Assembly (NCBI RefSeq): GCF_030445035.2 | Contig: NC_080685.1 | Span: forward strand, 111,216,432 to 111,280,431 | Direction: 5' to 3' | Length of the DNA: 64,000 nucleotides | DNA from: Dasypus novemcinctus | Taxonomy: Eukaryota > Chordata > Mammalia > Cingulata > Dasypodidae | Shown here: positions 11,202-18,875 of the stretch, piece after piece | Layout of the letters: every line of letters starts with the position of its first letter | How positions within the stretch are numbered: the first letter of the stretch is position 1 | Translations under genes and position numbers: made by a program | Notes under the pieces: model-generated | Databases searched by the model: none | What the model was told of the DNA's origin: nothing | Seen by the model: only the letters and a program-made list of their open reading frames with translations

Positions 11202-11372
11202 ATCAGACCTGCGCATAGACCTCGTCTCCGTGGTTTTTCCTCCATCGAACCGCGCGTCCCCCAAGCCTTGAGCCGCCCGCTGCCGCCCCGTCAGGCCGTG
11301 GCGTAGGCCCGATCCCCGGCAGCGACTCGCCTGCAGTGACCCGCCTGCAGTGCCGCAGCGGAGGCCAACAGG

Positions 11373-11390
11373 TGGCGCCCGAACAGGGAC
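11373..11390 (+). other. Primer-binding site, tRNA-Lys3 type
   Basis: TGGCGCCCGAACAGGGAC lies two bases after the 5' LTR and is complementary to the 3' end of tRNA-Lys3 over all 18 bases as I know that site. It would prime minus-strand DNA synthesis. Confidence 0.93.
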
Positions 11391-11470
11391 CCCAGCTACG
11401 GCCCCTTGTCTGGCCAGCCCGCTGCTGACCCCTCGCACGGGACCCATCGCCGTCCTCCCGTGCCGCCGCT

Positions 11471-11480
11471 CAAGGTAGGG
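11471..11480 (+). promoter_or_regulatory. Probable major splice donor
   Basis: CAAG|GTAGGG, with the cut after 11,474, is a near-consensus donor between the primer site and the gag start. Its likely partner is the acceptor at 16,488. No other donor in the leader looks as good. Confidence 0.6.
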
Positions 11481-11528
11481 ACTCTCCGGCGTTGCTCCCT
11501 TCACCCCCCTCCTGAGCCCTCTGCCGCG

Positions 11529-13397
11529 ATGGGGGCCCCCCTCTCATCCCGTCAGGTTCCTCAAGTCCGCCTGCTCGCTGCCCTCTTAGAGACTCACCAC
11601 GTGAAGGTCTCTCTCCGTCAGCTACAGCGGTATTGGGACCTTCTCCTACCCTTTAACCCTTGGCTCGTCACCTGTGCTCTCTGGAGCCCAGAGACCTATG
11701 AACATTTAATTCAGCGGGTGACGTCCGCTATGGAGCACGATCGCAAGCAGTTTCCCCCCGGCCTTATCCCGACCCTCGTCGCTATCCGCGCCTGTCTCCA
11801 AGGTGTGCCCTCCCCTGCCTCCGCTCTCGCCTGTGAGCCTAGCCACCCTCTCACCTGCGATCCTGATGGAGACGACGATGCTCGTTCTCTGTCCGCCCAG
11901 CTAGAGGCCGCGCTCGAACTGGATCCCCCCACAGCCTCCGATCCGGACCCCAACCAACATGGCGACCCCCCGCCTTCTCCCCCCCCCACCGCGTCCTGCA
12001 AACAATGCCAACATGGCGCACCTCCTCCTTCTTCTTCCTCGGCGCCCTCTTCCCGCCTTTACCTACCTCTTCCTGTCTCGTTGCCATCCGGTCCCGTCCC
12101 GGATGCCTGCCGATCGCCATTTTCGGCTAAACCGGCAGAGCCTCCGGTGCCATCTTGGCCTGTACCTGGAAATGACGTGGCCACTCCTCCATCTTGGCCC
12201 GAGGCCAGAAGTGATGTCAGGCGTGACGTCACCGTGCCGCCATCTTGGCCAATCAGGAACACCGTTGCCGCCGCACCCTCCTGGCCGGCGCCCGGTGGCA
12301 CCGCCCATGCCTCACCTCCATGGCCCGCTTCACCTCCCGCCTGCCCCAGCAATAGCGGGAGCATCGGGAATCCTCCTCCACCAGCATACGACACCGCCTT
12401 TCTCACCTCCCCCACTCCGCCTCTGGCTCAGATGTTCCCCCTCAATCCCGCTCGCACTCCGCAGAGCCCACAAGCGTGGGTGCCCTTTTCTCCCAAAGAC
12501 ATCCAAATGCTCCGCAATGCGATAAAAGAGGATGGCCTTGCCAGCCCTCATGCCCAAGACCTTCTCGAGCGTATGACCATCCCTCGCTGCATCCCCTACG
12601 ATTGGATCTCTCTAGCCCGAGCGGTTCTCTCCCCCGGGCAATTCATTGACTGGCGAGCCCATCTCGGTGTCCTGATCGACAATCAGATTGCCGACAATGC
12701 TCGTCAGGGTGTGCATTACCCTGCAAACGCATTTCTCGGGTTCGGCCCTTACGGCGATCCCAGCGCCTACACTGCCACCCCGCCTGGGTTTTTCATCCAG
12801 CTCCGTGACTGTGTTTTCCGAGCCTTCCGTTCGTGCGCCGCGGCCGCCCCAGAGCCCCTCGTGAAGCTTTTCCAAAAACCTGAGGAGCCGTTTAATGAGT
12901 TCGTAGCTCGTGTGCAGGCCGCTGCAGAGAGGCGAGTTGTCGGCAATGCAGCCCGCGAGTCCTTCGTTAAGGACATCCTGCAGGAGGGGGCTAACCCAGC
13001 TTGCAAAGCCATCATTCGTCCCCTTCGTGACAAGCCGCTCCAAGACTGGGTCCTCGCATGCTCCGGAGTTTCTGGGCAAGCATCTGCGCTTGCAGCGGCT
13101 ATTGTCGCGGCAGTCCAAACAACCAACACCTGCTTCCGCTGCGGCGAATTGGGCCACTTCGCTCGCGAGTGCCCCAACCTTCCGGCTCCGCCGCAACCCG
13201 TAGTCCAGCCTATGGTGCCACCACCGCGCCCTGTTCCTGCCGCCCGGCCGCCCTCCACCCCCTGCCCGCGCTGTGGAAAAGGGTATCATTGGGCTCGCGA
13301 TTGCCGTGTTCCGAGACAGCCTTTAAACGGGCAGCGGGGCAAGCCTCAGCCCCGCCACCAAGAGGCTCCAATCGCCCCATGCCAGCCCCGCCCATAG
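11529..13397 (+). CDS. Gag polyprotein, intact (622 aa)
   Basis: Gag is the structural polyprotein that assembles the particle and packages RNA. I chose the ATG at 11,529 because it is the first ATG in the leader and encodes MGAPLSS, a myristoylation signal (Gly2, Ser6); the frame is open upstream but has no earlier ATG. The order is matrix, then a long Pro-rich part with spaced S/P-W-P motifs (about residues 200-270), a PPAY late motif at residues 284-287, capsid with a major homology region at about 449-468, and nucleocapsid with two CX2CX4HX4C knuckles at 535-548 and 579-592. The knuckles separate cleanly into a capsid-nucleocapsid tail. The stop is TAG at 13,395. There is no internal stop or frameshift. 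Pro follows by a -1 shift at 13,322. Confidence 0.95.
   Translation: MGAPLSSRQVPQVRLLAALLETHHVKVSLRQLQRYWDLLLPFNPWLVTCALWSPETYEHLIQRVTSAMEHDRKQFPPGLIPTLVAIRACLQGVPSPASALACEPSHPLTCDPDGDDDARSLSAQLEAALELDPPTASDPDPNQHGDPPPSPPPTASCKQCQHGAPPPSSSSAPSSRLYLPLPVSLPSGPVPDACRSPFSAKPAEPPVPSWPVPGNDVATPPSWPEARSDVRRDVTVPPSWPIRNTVAAAPSWPAPGGTAHASPPWPASPPACPSNSGSIGNPPPPAYDTAFLTSPTPPLAQMFPLNPARTPQSPQAWVPFSPKDIQMLRNAIKEDGLASPHAQDLLERMTIPRCIPYDWISLARAVLSPGQFIDWRAHLGVLIDNQIADNARQGVHYPANAFLGFGPYGDPSAYTATPPGFFIQLRDCVFRAFRSCAAAAPEPLVKLFQKPEEPFNEFVARVQAAAERRVVGNAARESFVKDILQEGANPACKAIIRPLRDKPLQDWVLACSGVSGQASALAAAIVAAVQTTNTCFRCGELGHFARECPNLPAPPQPVVQPMVPPPRPVPAARPPSTPCPRCGKGYHWARDCRVPRQPLNGQRGKPQPRHQEAPIAPCQPRP
12145..12254 (+). 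promoter_or_regulatory. Cluster of YY1-like and CRE/CCAAT motifs inside gag
   Basis: CCATCTTGG occurs near 12,150, 12,190 and 12,240, a perfect TGACGTCA lies at 12,224-12,231, and CCAATCAG is near 12,249. ATGGCG in a YY1-like context is also seen at 11,959 and 12,013. All sit in the Pro-rich coding region. This is a sequence match only; binding is inferred. Confidence 0.4.
13322..13367 (+). promoter_or_regulatory. gag-pro -1 frameshift signal: TTTAAAC slip plus H-type pseudoknot
   Basis: The heptamer T TTA AAC (13,322-13,328) is in register with gag codons. After a 5-nt spacer, stem 1 pairs GCGGGGC (13,334-13,340) with GCCCCGC (13,349-13,355). The loop AGCCTC (13,342-13,347) pairs with GAGGCT (13,362-13,367) to form stem 2. 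All 13 pairs are Watson-Crick. A shift here leads into the pro frame before the gag stop at 13,395. Confidence 0.9.
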
Positions 13398-13750
13398 GCA
13401 TCCACTGGTCCGTTCCCATGTCGCCCGCTTCGCAGCCGCGCCTCACCATCAAGGTCAATGGAAAGTGGATGGACGGCCTTCTTGACACCGGCGCCGAAAT
13501 CTCCTGCATCCCACTCTCCCAAGCTCGTGACTTCCCACTCACAGCCGGACCCGTCATCGTAGGCGCCACAGGCCAGTCCTCCTCGCAACAGGCAGCTGAA
13601 GATCTTGCCTGGCATGACACCGATGGACGGTCAGGGTTCTTCCGTCCCCTGGTTCTCAGGGATATCAAGCAAGTCCTTTGGGGGCGCGACATTCTTCACC
13701 AGTCAGGCGCCGTTCTTTTTACTTCGCAGCCATCGCTGCCCCCCCAATAG
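13328..13750 (+). CDS. Pro (retroviral aspartic protease), made by frameshift
   Basis: Pro would cleave the Gag and Gag-Pro-Pol polyproteins in the budding particle. It has no start of its own: translation enters the -1 frame at 13,328. The catalytic loop is DTGAE (13,484-13,498), where most relatives have Asp at the fifth place. A Gly-rich flap follows (GATGQ, near 13,563), and the C-terminal helix region reads LWGRDIL near 13,676-13,697, as in class II proteases. The part upstream of DTGAE is only about 52 residues, so there is no room for the dUTPase domain usual in betaretroviral pro genes, and no G-patch tail is seen. The stop is TAG at 13,748. No internal stop is present. Confidence 0.9.
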   Translation, partial: RAAGQASAPPPRGSNRPMPAPPIGIHWSVPMSPASQPRLTIKVNGKWMDGLLDTGAEISCIPLSQARDFPLTAGPVIVGATGQSSSQQAAEDLAWHDTDGRSGFFRPLVLRDIKQVLWGRDILHQSGAVLFTSQPSLPPQ

Positions 13751-16428
13751 TTTTGGCCATTGCTCGCGTTCGACCTCCAGCACCCGTTCCTCTGCAATGG
13801 GACACAGAGGAACCCATTTGGGTGGAGCAATGGCCTATGACTGCTCCGAAACTAGCTATTCTTCAGGACCTCGTGGAAGAGCAGCTCCGTGCTGGCCATG
13901 TTGAGCCCTCCACCAGTCCATACAATACTCCCATTTTTTTCATCATCAAAAAATCTGGCAAGCCACGTCTCCTCCACGACCTGCGAGAGGTTAACAAGCA
14001 CATCAAACCCATGGGCTCTCCTCAGCCCGGCATGCCTCACCCGTCAGCCTTCCCGCGAGATTGGTATGTGGCAGTCCTCGACATCAAGGACTGCTTCTTC
14101 TCTATCCCCCTGCATCCGGATGACCGCCCACGGTTCGCCTTTACTGTTCCCCAGCCCAACCACCACCGGCCTGCCAAACGGTATCAGTGGAAAGTCCTCC
14201 CCCAAGGCATGAAGAACAGCCCTGCCATCTGCCAGCTGTTTGTGGCTACTGCTATTGAGCCCTTAACCTCCGAGGCCACTATCGTGCATTACATGGATGA
14301 CATCCTTGTAGCCCATCCGAGCGAGCCAAAACTACAAGCTATAGTTGCCAGTCTTCTCTCCAATCTGAAAGATATCGGTCTTCAGATCAACATAGAGAAA
14401 GCCGTTTTCCACCCACCGTTTCAATTCTTGGGCTTTGAAATCTCGGAAACGGTCACGCCCATGGCGCCGCTTATAAACGTCCCCAAAACCATGACGCTCC
14501 ATGATCTCCAACAGCTTTGTGGCCAGCTCAACTGGCTGCGCCCGTCGCTGCCAGTCACCACACATCAGCTGCAGCCTCTGTTCCAGCTCCTTCAGACCAC
14601 TGGCCCACCATCACAGGCACCCACAAAGAGGGTCACCCTGTCGTATGAAGCAGAGTGCGCCCTGAGCTGTGTCAACTCTGCCCTAATGGACTGCTTGCTC
14701 CAGCGAATAGACCCAGACAAGCCATTTGCAGGACTCGTCCTTCCCACCCGTGGGACCCCCACTGGCCTCATCTGGCAGGACGGTCCACTCCTGTGGGTCC
14801 ATTTAGCCAAAAGCAAGCTTCGCAAAATCACCCCCCAATCCGTCCTGTTCGCGCAGCTCGCCATCGCCCTTGTTGAGCGCTCCACCCACCATTACGGGCG
14901 TCATCCAGATGTCATCATTTGGCCCCTTACAACTCAGCAGGTCACTCACTTGCTAAAGGACTCCATAGATATGCAGGCACTGTTCCTCCTATTCTCCGGC
15001 CCATTCGATAATCACTTCCCCCAGCACCGCCTCATACAAGGCCTCAGCACGCTCCCCGTCGCAGCTCCTGACCATTTCCCGTTCCCATCCTCCAAGCCAC
15101 TCCCCAACGCCGCCATCGCCTTCACTGACGCCTCCAAGCACTGCCTTGCTATAGTCCTCTACAAGCCAAACTCCACACAACCCCTCTGCCACACCCGCCG
15201 ACATAGCAGCTCTGTCCAAGTGGCCGAATTGAAAGCCGTCACTCTGGCTCTCCAATACCTCCAGGACCAGCCAGTAAATATCTTCACGGACAGTCTCTAC
15301 TGCCTGCAGGTCTCTCGTATCCTTGCCTTTGCGGCCTTCCTGCCGCCTGCTAGCATCGGCAACCGGGACATCAACCTGGCCTTAGCTGACCTTCAACTCC
15401 TCTTAGAGAGGCGGCGACAACCCTGGTTCATTGCCCATGTTAGGAGCCACTCAGGCCTCCCAGGCCCCTTGGCTCACGGCAACCATCTCGCTGACCAGGC
15501 CGCCCAAGGTGCTTCCATCAATGCCCTCAGCCCCGCAGCTGCCGTAGGAGACATTATCAACCAGGCAAAGACCTTGCATGCGCGCTTCCATCTTGGTGCG
15601 CCCGCCCTCCATCGACTCCTCCCAGAACTTCCCATCGAGACATGCAAACATCTGGTGCGTGTGTGCCGCTCCTGCGCACCTTTGCTGCCCCTGGGGCCAC
15701 TCCAGCCCCAGGGTGTCAACCCGCGCGGATTGCGGCCCAACTCTAGATGGCAATTAGATGTCACACATGTCGCTTCCTTTGGCCGATGGAAGTTCCTTCA
15801 TGTTGCCATCGATACGTTTTCGCACCTCTGCTACGCCGTCGCCCTCCCGGGAGAGTCTGCCAAGTATGCCACTCAAGCGCTCCGGGAAGCCATCCTCTTC
15901 ATGGGAGTCCCTTGGGACATAAAGACAGATAATGGCCCCGCCTACCGCAGCGCCGCCTTTGCCGACTTTGTGAAGCTCTACAACATCACCCACCACTTCG
16001 GCATCGCATACAACCCGCAAGGCCAAGGACTTGTTGAAAGAATTCACCAAACCCTCAAGATCCTCGTCCAGAAGACTAGAGAGACTCAACCCCGTCTCAC
16101 CCCGCGTGAAACAGTCACGCAAGTGCTCATCCAGCACAACCTGATGACCTTTGACTCTGAGGGGCTTTCGCCCGTCCACAAGCACTGGGGGCCCTCTTAC
16201 CGGCCCACTCCGGCCCCTCTCGTCCTCTGGCGCGACCCACTCACTAGCAAGTGGACCGGACCAGCGCCCCTTCTCACCCAAGGGCGAGGATTTGCCTGCG
16301 TCTTCCCGGAATCCGCACCCCAGCCTGTCTGGATCCCTGCTCGTCTTGTTAAGCCCTTCACTCCACATGGCCCTGCCGACCTTCCACCTCCCGACCCCCT
16401 TCCCCCTGATGATTCCCCCCTGCCATAA
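13618..16428 (+). CDS. Pol polyprotein: RT, RNase H and integrase, intact
   Basis: Pol copies the RNA genome and inserts it. The frame opens at 13,618 after a TGA and lies -1 to pro, so a second frameshift is expected before 13,750. Residues counted from 13,678: RT spans about 35-260, with the first Asp in VLDIKD and YMDD at 205-208 (14,290-14,301). The connection follows. RNase H has Asp484, Glu517, Asp538 and Asp606. Integrase has the zinc-binding His634, His638, Cys663 and Cys666, and the catalytic Asp694, Asp751 and Glu787 with the exact D-35-E spacing. A C-terminal tryptophan-rich domain (SKWTGPAPLL) follows. The stop is TAA at 16,426. Every active-site residue that I looked for is present, so the protein may be functional. 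Overlap with pro is 133 bases. Confidence 0.95.
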   Translation, partial: HRWTVRVLPSPGSQGYQASPLGARHSSPVRRRSFYFAAIAAPPIVLAIARVRPPAPVPLQWDTEEPIWVEQWPMTAPKLAILQDLVEEQLRAGHVEPSTSPYNTPIFFIIKKSGKPRLLHDLREVNKHIKPMGSPQPGMPHPSAFPRDWYVAVLDIKDCFFSIPLHPDDRPRFAFTVPQPNHHRPAKRYQWKVLPQGMKNSPAICQLFVATAIEPLTSEATIVHYMDDILVAHPSEPKLQAIVASLLSNLKDIGLQINIEKAVFHPPFQFLGFEISETVTPMAPLINVPKTMTLHDLQQLCGQLNWLRPSLPVTTHQLQPLFQLLQTTGPPSQAPTKRVTLSYEAECALSCVNSALMDCLLQRIDPDKPFAGLVLPTRGTPTGLIWQDGPLLWVHLAKSKLRKITPQSVLFAQLAIALVERSTHHYGRHPDVIIWPLTTQQVTHLLKDSIDMQALFLLFSGPFDNHFPQHRLIQGLSTLPVAAPDHFPFPSSKPLPNAAIAFTDASKHCLAIVLYKPNSTQPLCHTRRHSSSVQVAELKAVTLALQYLQDQPVNIFTDSLYCLQVSRILAFAAFLPPASIGNRDINLALADLQLLLERRRQPWFIAHVRSHSGLPGPLAHGNHLADQAAQGASINALSPAAAVGDIINQAKTLHARFHLGAPALHRLLPELPIETCKHLVRVCRSCAPLLPLGPLQPQGVNPRGLRPNSRWQLDVTHVASFGRWKFLHVAIDTFSHLCYAVALPGESAKYATQALREAILFMGVPWDIKTDNGPAYRSAAFADFVKLYNITHHFGIAYNPQGQGLVERIHQTLKILVQKTRETQPRLTPRETVTQVLIQHNLMTFDSEGLSPVHKHWGPSYRPTPAPLVLWRDPLTSKWTGPAPLLTQGRGFACVFPESAPQPVWIPARLVKPFTPHGPADLPPPDPLPPDDSPLP

Positions 16429-16465
16429 TGATGGCCCCTCTCCGCACCTCACCCCCCCCGTGAGG

Positions 16466-16488
16466 TCTTTCTCCTCTTGTCGTTGCAG
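16466..16488 (+). promoter_or_regulatory. Probable env splice acceptor
   Basis: A pyrimidine-rich run (tctttctcctcttgtcgttg) ends in CAG at 16,486-16,488, and an ATG follows at once at 16,489. The position is right for the subgenomic env/accessory RNA. Confidence 0.65.
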
Positions 16489-17193
16489 ATGACGCCTCCA
16501 GTCGCCCAGTCGAGCCCGCCTGAGTCTGCCCCTCCTGCGCCATCACCCGCAGGGACCACGCCAGCTCTCTCCCGCCGCGAGCGACGTCGACGTCGTCTTC
16601 TTGTCCGCCGCTTGAGCCGTCTCTCCCTCGAAGATGCCTCCATCGAGCAGCAAATTCTCCAGCTTCTCCATCGTGCTCGCACCTCCCCTGCCCCGCGCCC
16701 TCCTACCACCCCCCCTCCTACACCTTCTCATCATTATGCTCTCCTTAGCCTCCTCAGCCCAGGCCACGCCCCTTTGGGCCGCCCTTCTTCAACCGCCTGG
16801 TTTCCTCTTTCTCTCCCCTCACTCCCCCACCTTCCCCACCATGTACTCCCCCAACTGCGACTTCCTCCCAGAAAGCTGCGACCCCCTCGCCCTTCCTGTC
16901 TCCTCGTCGTTGCCAAATGTCTCCATCCCTATTCCCCTCGACGCCTTGCAGTTCGTCACCAACCTTTCCACAGCTGTCCTAGTCCTCTCCCAAAGCCATC
17001 CCCTTCCCGAGGAGGCCCGGCACGCCCAGGTGTGGCTCACGGAGGTGGCAGGAGGCGGCCATCGATAGGGCCCATCGTGGTCGCCTCGAGCTGCGGGTAC
17101 GGGTTCTCTGCCCTCCGCATGGGGAATCGGGCGTTTCAGCTGCCCTCCCCTCTGCTCACGCCCCCCTCGTGCCCCCACGCCCCCTGCCGGTAG
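16489..17193 (+). CDS. Arginine-rich ORF at env start, possible Rec/Rem-like protein (234 aa)
   Basis: The ORF starts with the ATG touching the acceptor CAG. Residues 1-27 are Pro/Ser/Ala-rich. Residues 29-44 are strongly basic (SRRERRRRRLLVRR), like the RNA-binding/nuclear-import motif of Rec, Rem or Rev. Residues 45-60 (LSRLSLEDASIEQQILQ) are leucine/isoleucine-rich and could be a nuclear-export signal. In betaretroviruses such proteins are coded by the first part of env, which is where this lies. From about residue 65 on, the sequence is Pro/Arg/Ser-rich low complexity and could be readthrough rather than functional protein. The function is inferred from motif and place only. Confidence 0.5.
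   Translation: MTPPVAQSSPPESAPPAPSPAGTTPALSRRERRRRRLLVRRLSRLSLEDASIEQQILQLLHRARTSPAPRPPTTPPPTPSHHYALLSLLSPGHAPLGRPSSTAWFPLSLPSLPHLPHHVLPQLRLPPRKLRPPRPSCLLVVAKCLHPYSPRRLAVRHQPFHSCPSPLPKPSPSRGGPARPGVAHGGGRRRPSIGPIVVASSCGYGFSALRMGNRAFQLPSPLLTPPSCPHAPCR
16616..17068 (+). pseudogene. env remnant: leader and N-terminal surface segment
   Basis: In the frame next to the Arg-rich ORF, counting from ATG 16,634, residues 28-39 form a hydrophobic core (LLHLLIIMLSLA) and SAQA at 41-44 is a plausible signal-peptidase site. Two N-glycosylation sequons (NVS at 95, NLS at 110) and spaced Cys residues follow, which fits the start of a retroviral surface protein. The frame stops at 17,066. The rest of the surface subunit and the whole transmembrane subunit (fusion peptide, membrane span) are missing, because only 0.24 kb separates this stop from the purine tract. 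It cannot make an envelope. Confidence 0.65.
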
Positions 17194-17295
17194 CCCCTCC
17201 TCGTTCCTTTCTCTCCTATTTCCCCTCCTCTCACCCCCCTCATCTTTCCTCCCTACAAAATGTCAATCCCACAAAACCTGTGCGTTCTTATTTTT
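17069..17295 (+). other. Residual sequence between env remnant and purine tract
   Basis: This stretch is pyrimidine-rich, with no open frame of note apart from the tail of the Arg-rich ORF. It is where most of env should be. Confidence 0.6.
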
Positions 17296-17310
17296 GAAAG
17301 AGGGAGCAAT
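17296..17310 (+). other. Polypurine tract
   Basis: GAAAGAGGGAGCAAT lies just before the 3' LTR and would prime plus-strand DNA synthesis. It is interrupted by one C near its end. Confidence 0.8.
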
Positions 17311-17850
17311 TGTCCCCTGCTCCCACCCTGCCTTTTGCTTCCTTACACTTTGCCCGCCTGTTCCTCGTAACCTCCCTGTATTATGGCCCTTCTCAGCAGC
17401 AGTTTGTGCTGCTGCCTCCCTCCGCCCCTCCTCCCAGCCACTGTTATCTTCCCCCTCCCAGCCGATGGCTGTTCTCCCCGCCTCATTTCAACCGCCCTCA
17501 TCCCGTATCCGCCCCGGCACAACCTCGGAAACAACCCCCTCTGCCATCAATGGCTTACGTCATAAACCGCAGGTCCGCCCTTGCCTCTGCAGCCAATCCT
17601 CAGCTGCCCCGCGGACATGCCCCTCCCACAACCTCCCCGCCTCCATGACACTATAAAACCCCATGTACTTCCCGAATAAAATCAGACCTGCGCATAGACC
17701 TCGTCTCCGTGGTTTTTCCTCCATCGAACCGCGCGTCCCCCAAGCCTTGAGCCGCCCGCTGCCGCCCCGGTCAGGCCGTGGCGTAGGCCCGATCCCCGGC
17801 AGCGACTCACCTGCAGTGACCCGCCTGCAGTGCCGCAGCAGAGGCCAACA
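17311..17850 (+). repeat. ERV 3' LTR (540 bp)
   Basis: It differs from the 5' LTR at seven bases plus one inserted G (near 17,770). TATAAAA is at 17,652-17,658 and AATAAA at 17,675-17,680, the probable 3' processing signal. It is followed by the second ACGGTT at 17,851-17,856. Confidence 0.95.
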
Positions 17851-17856
17851 ACGGTT

Positions 17857-18785
17857 GACATGCAACAAACCACACGTGAAGTGTACACATTTGATGTGTT
17901 GACATAGGTGTGAACCTGTGAAAATGCCACTACAATCAAGATAACGAGTATGTCCATCACCCCCCAAAATTTTCTTGTGCCCCTTTGTAGTCCCTACCTT
18001 CTGCCTGTCCCTCCACCCCCCCTCGCCCCCAGCAGCCACTGGTCTACTCTCTGTCACTATAGATTCATTTGTATTTTATAGAATTTTATATAAATGGAAT
18101 CAAACAATGTGTATCCTTTTTTGGCAGTAGGTGGGTCTAGCTTCTTTCATTCAGTGTAATGATTTTGAGATTCCTCTATATTTTTACTATTAATATTTCA
18201 TTACTTTTTTTTGATAAGAAGTATTTCATTGTCTGGATATACCACAGCCTGTTTATGCATTTATCCATTGATGGATCTTAGGTAGTTTCCAGTTTGGTAC
18301 TATTACAAATAAGCTGTTATGAATATTAGTGTACGATGTTTTCATTTCTCTTGGGTAAATAACTAGGGATGGAATGGCTGGGTCATAGATTAGGAATATG
18401 TCTAACTTTTTAAGAAGCTGTCAAGCTGCTTTCCAAAGTGTTTATGTGATTTTACATTCCCACCAACAGCGTATGAGAGTTCCACTTCCTCCACATCCCC
18501 ATCAGCACTTGGTACAGTCAGTGTTTTCATGTTAGCCATTTTAATAGATGTGTACTAGTATGTCATTGTGGCTTTAATTTGCAAAATGGAAATAAAAATT
18601 ACTAATGATTAATGATATTGAGGATGTTTTCTTATGTTTATTTTACTCCTAATTATTGCTTTTGGTAAAGTGTCTGATCAAATCTTTTACCCATTTTTTT
18701 AAATTGGGCTTTTAGTCTCGAAAGTTCTTTTTTAAATGTTTTCTGGTGAGTTTTGGGTTTTTGCTTTCTTCATTTTTGTTTTTCG
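17857..18785 (-). mobile_element. Old L1 3' end, antisense
   Basis: The plus strand shows antisense ORF2 C-terminal and 3' UTR words ('cagcctgtttatgcatttatccattgatgg', 'ttaagaagctgtcaagctgctttcca', 'cattcccaccaacagcgtatgag'). It is heavily mutated. Confidence 0.7.
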
Positions 18786-18796
18786 TTTTTTTTTTA

Positions 18797-18875
18797 GGAG
18801 GTAGCATGGATTGAACCCAGGACCTTGTACATGGGAAGCAGGTGCTCAATCACTGACCTACATCTGCTTCCCTCA
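18797..18875 (-). repeat. Monomeric DAS-type SINE, antisense
   Basis: A T-run is followed by 'aggaggtagcatggattgaacccaggacc' and 'tgctcaatcactgacctacatctgcttccc', the complement of a tRNA-like head. Its A-tail lies to the left. Confidence 0.75.

Larger units (their letters stand above)
10832..11370 (+). repeat. ERV 5' LTR (539 bp)
   Basis: It starts TGTCCCCTGC and ends GGCCAACA. It contains a CRE-like TTACGTCA near 11,077, a CCAAT box near 11,115, a TATA box at 11,173 and a poly(A) signal at 11,196. A short hairpin (AGCAGCA/TGCTGCT) lies near 10,916-10,934, and an 11-bp direct repeat CGCCTGCAGTG occurs near the 3' end. Boundaries were set by comparison with the 3' LTR and by the TSD. Confidence 0.95.
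10832..17850 (+). mobile_element. Young class II (betaretrovirus-like) endogenous retrovirus
   Basis: This 7.0-kb provirus has the order LTR, Lys3-type primer site, gag, pro, pol, env remnant, purine tract, LTR. The class II call rests on the gag/pro/pol frames (0, -1, -2), two CCHC knuckles in Gag, the 6-bp target duplication and the Lys primer site. The two LTRs differ by seven substitutions and one single-base indel over about 540 bp. At an assumed neutral rate near 2 per billion sites per year that is roughly 3 million years. The interior is GC-rich and CpG-rich, unlike its flanks, which also suggests youth. Gag, pro and pol have no internal stops. Env is largely deleted. Confidence 0.95.

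Noticed and set aside
12612..13289. 225-aa minus-strand ORF across gag
   Set aside because: Shadow frame of intact gag in GC-rich DNA; no antisense gene is known in this class and no promoter is visible.
15754..16452. 232-aa minus-strand ORF across integrase
   Set aside because: Shadow of pol; composition follows from pol codon use.
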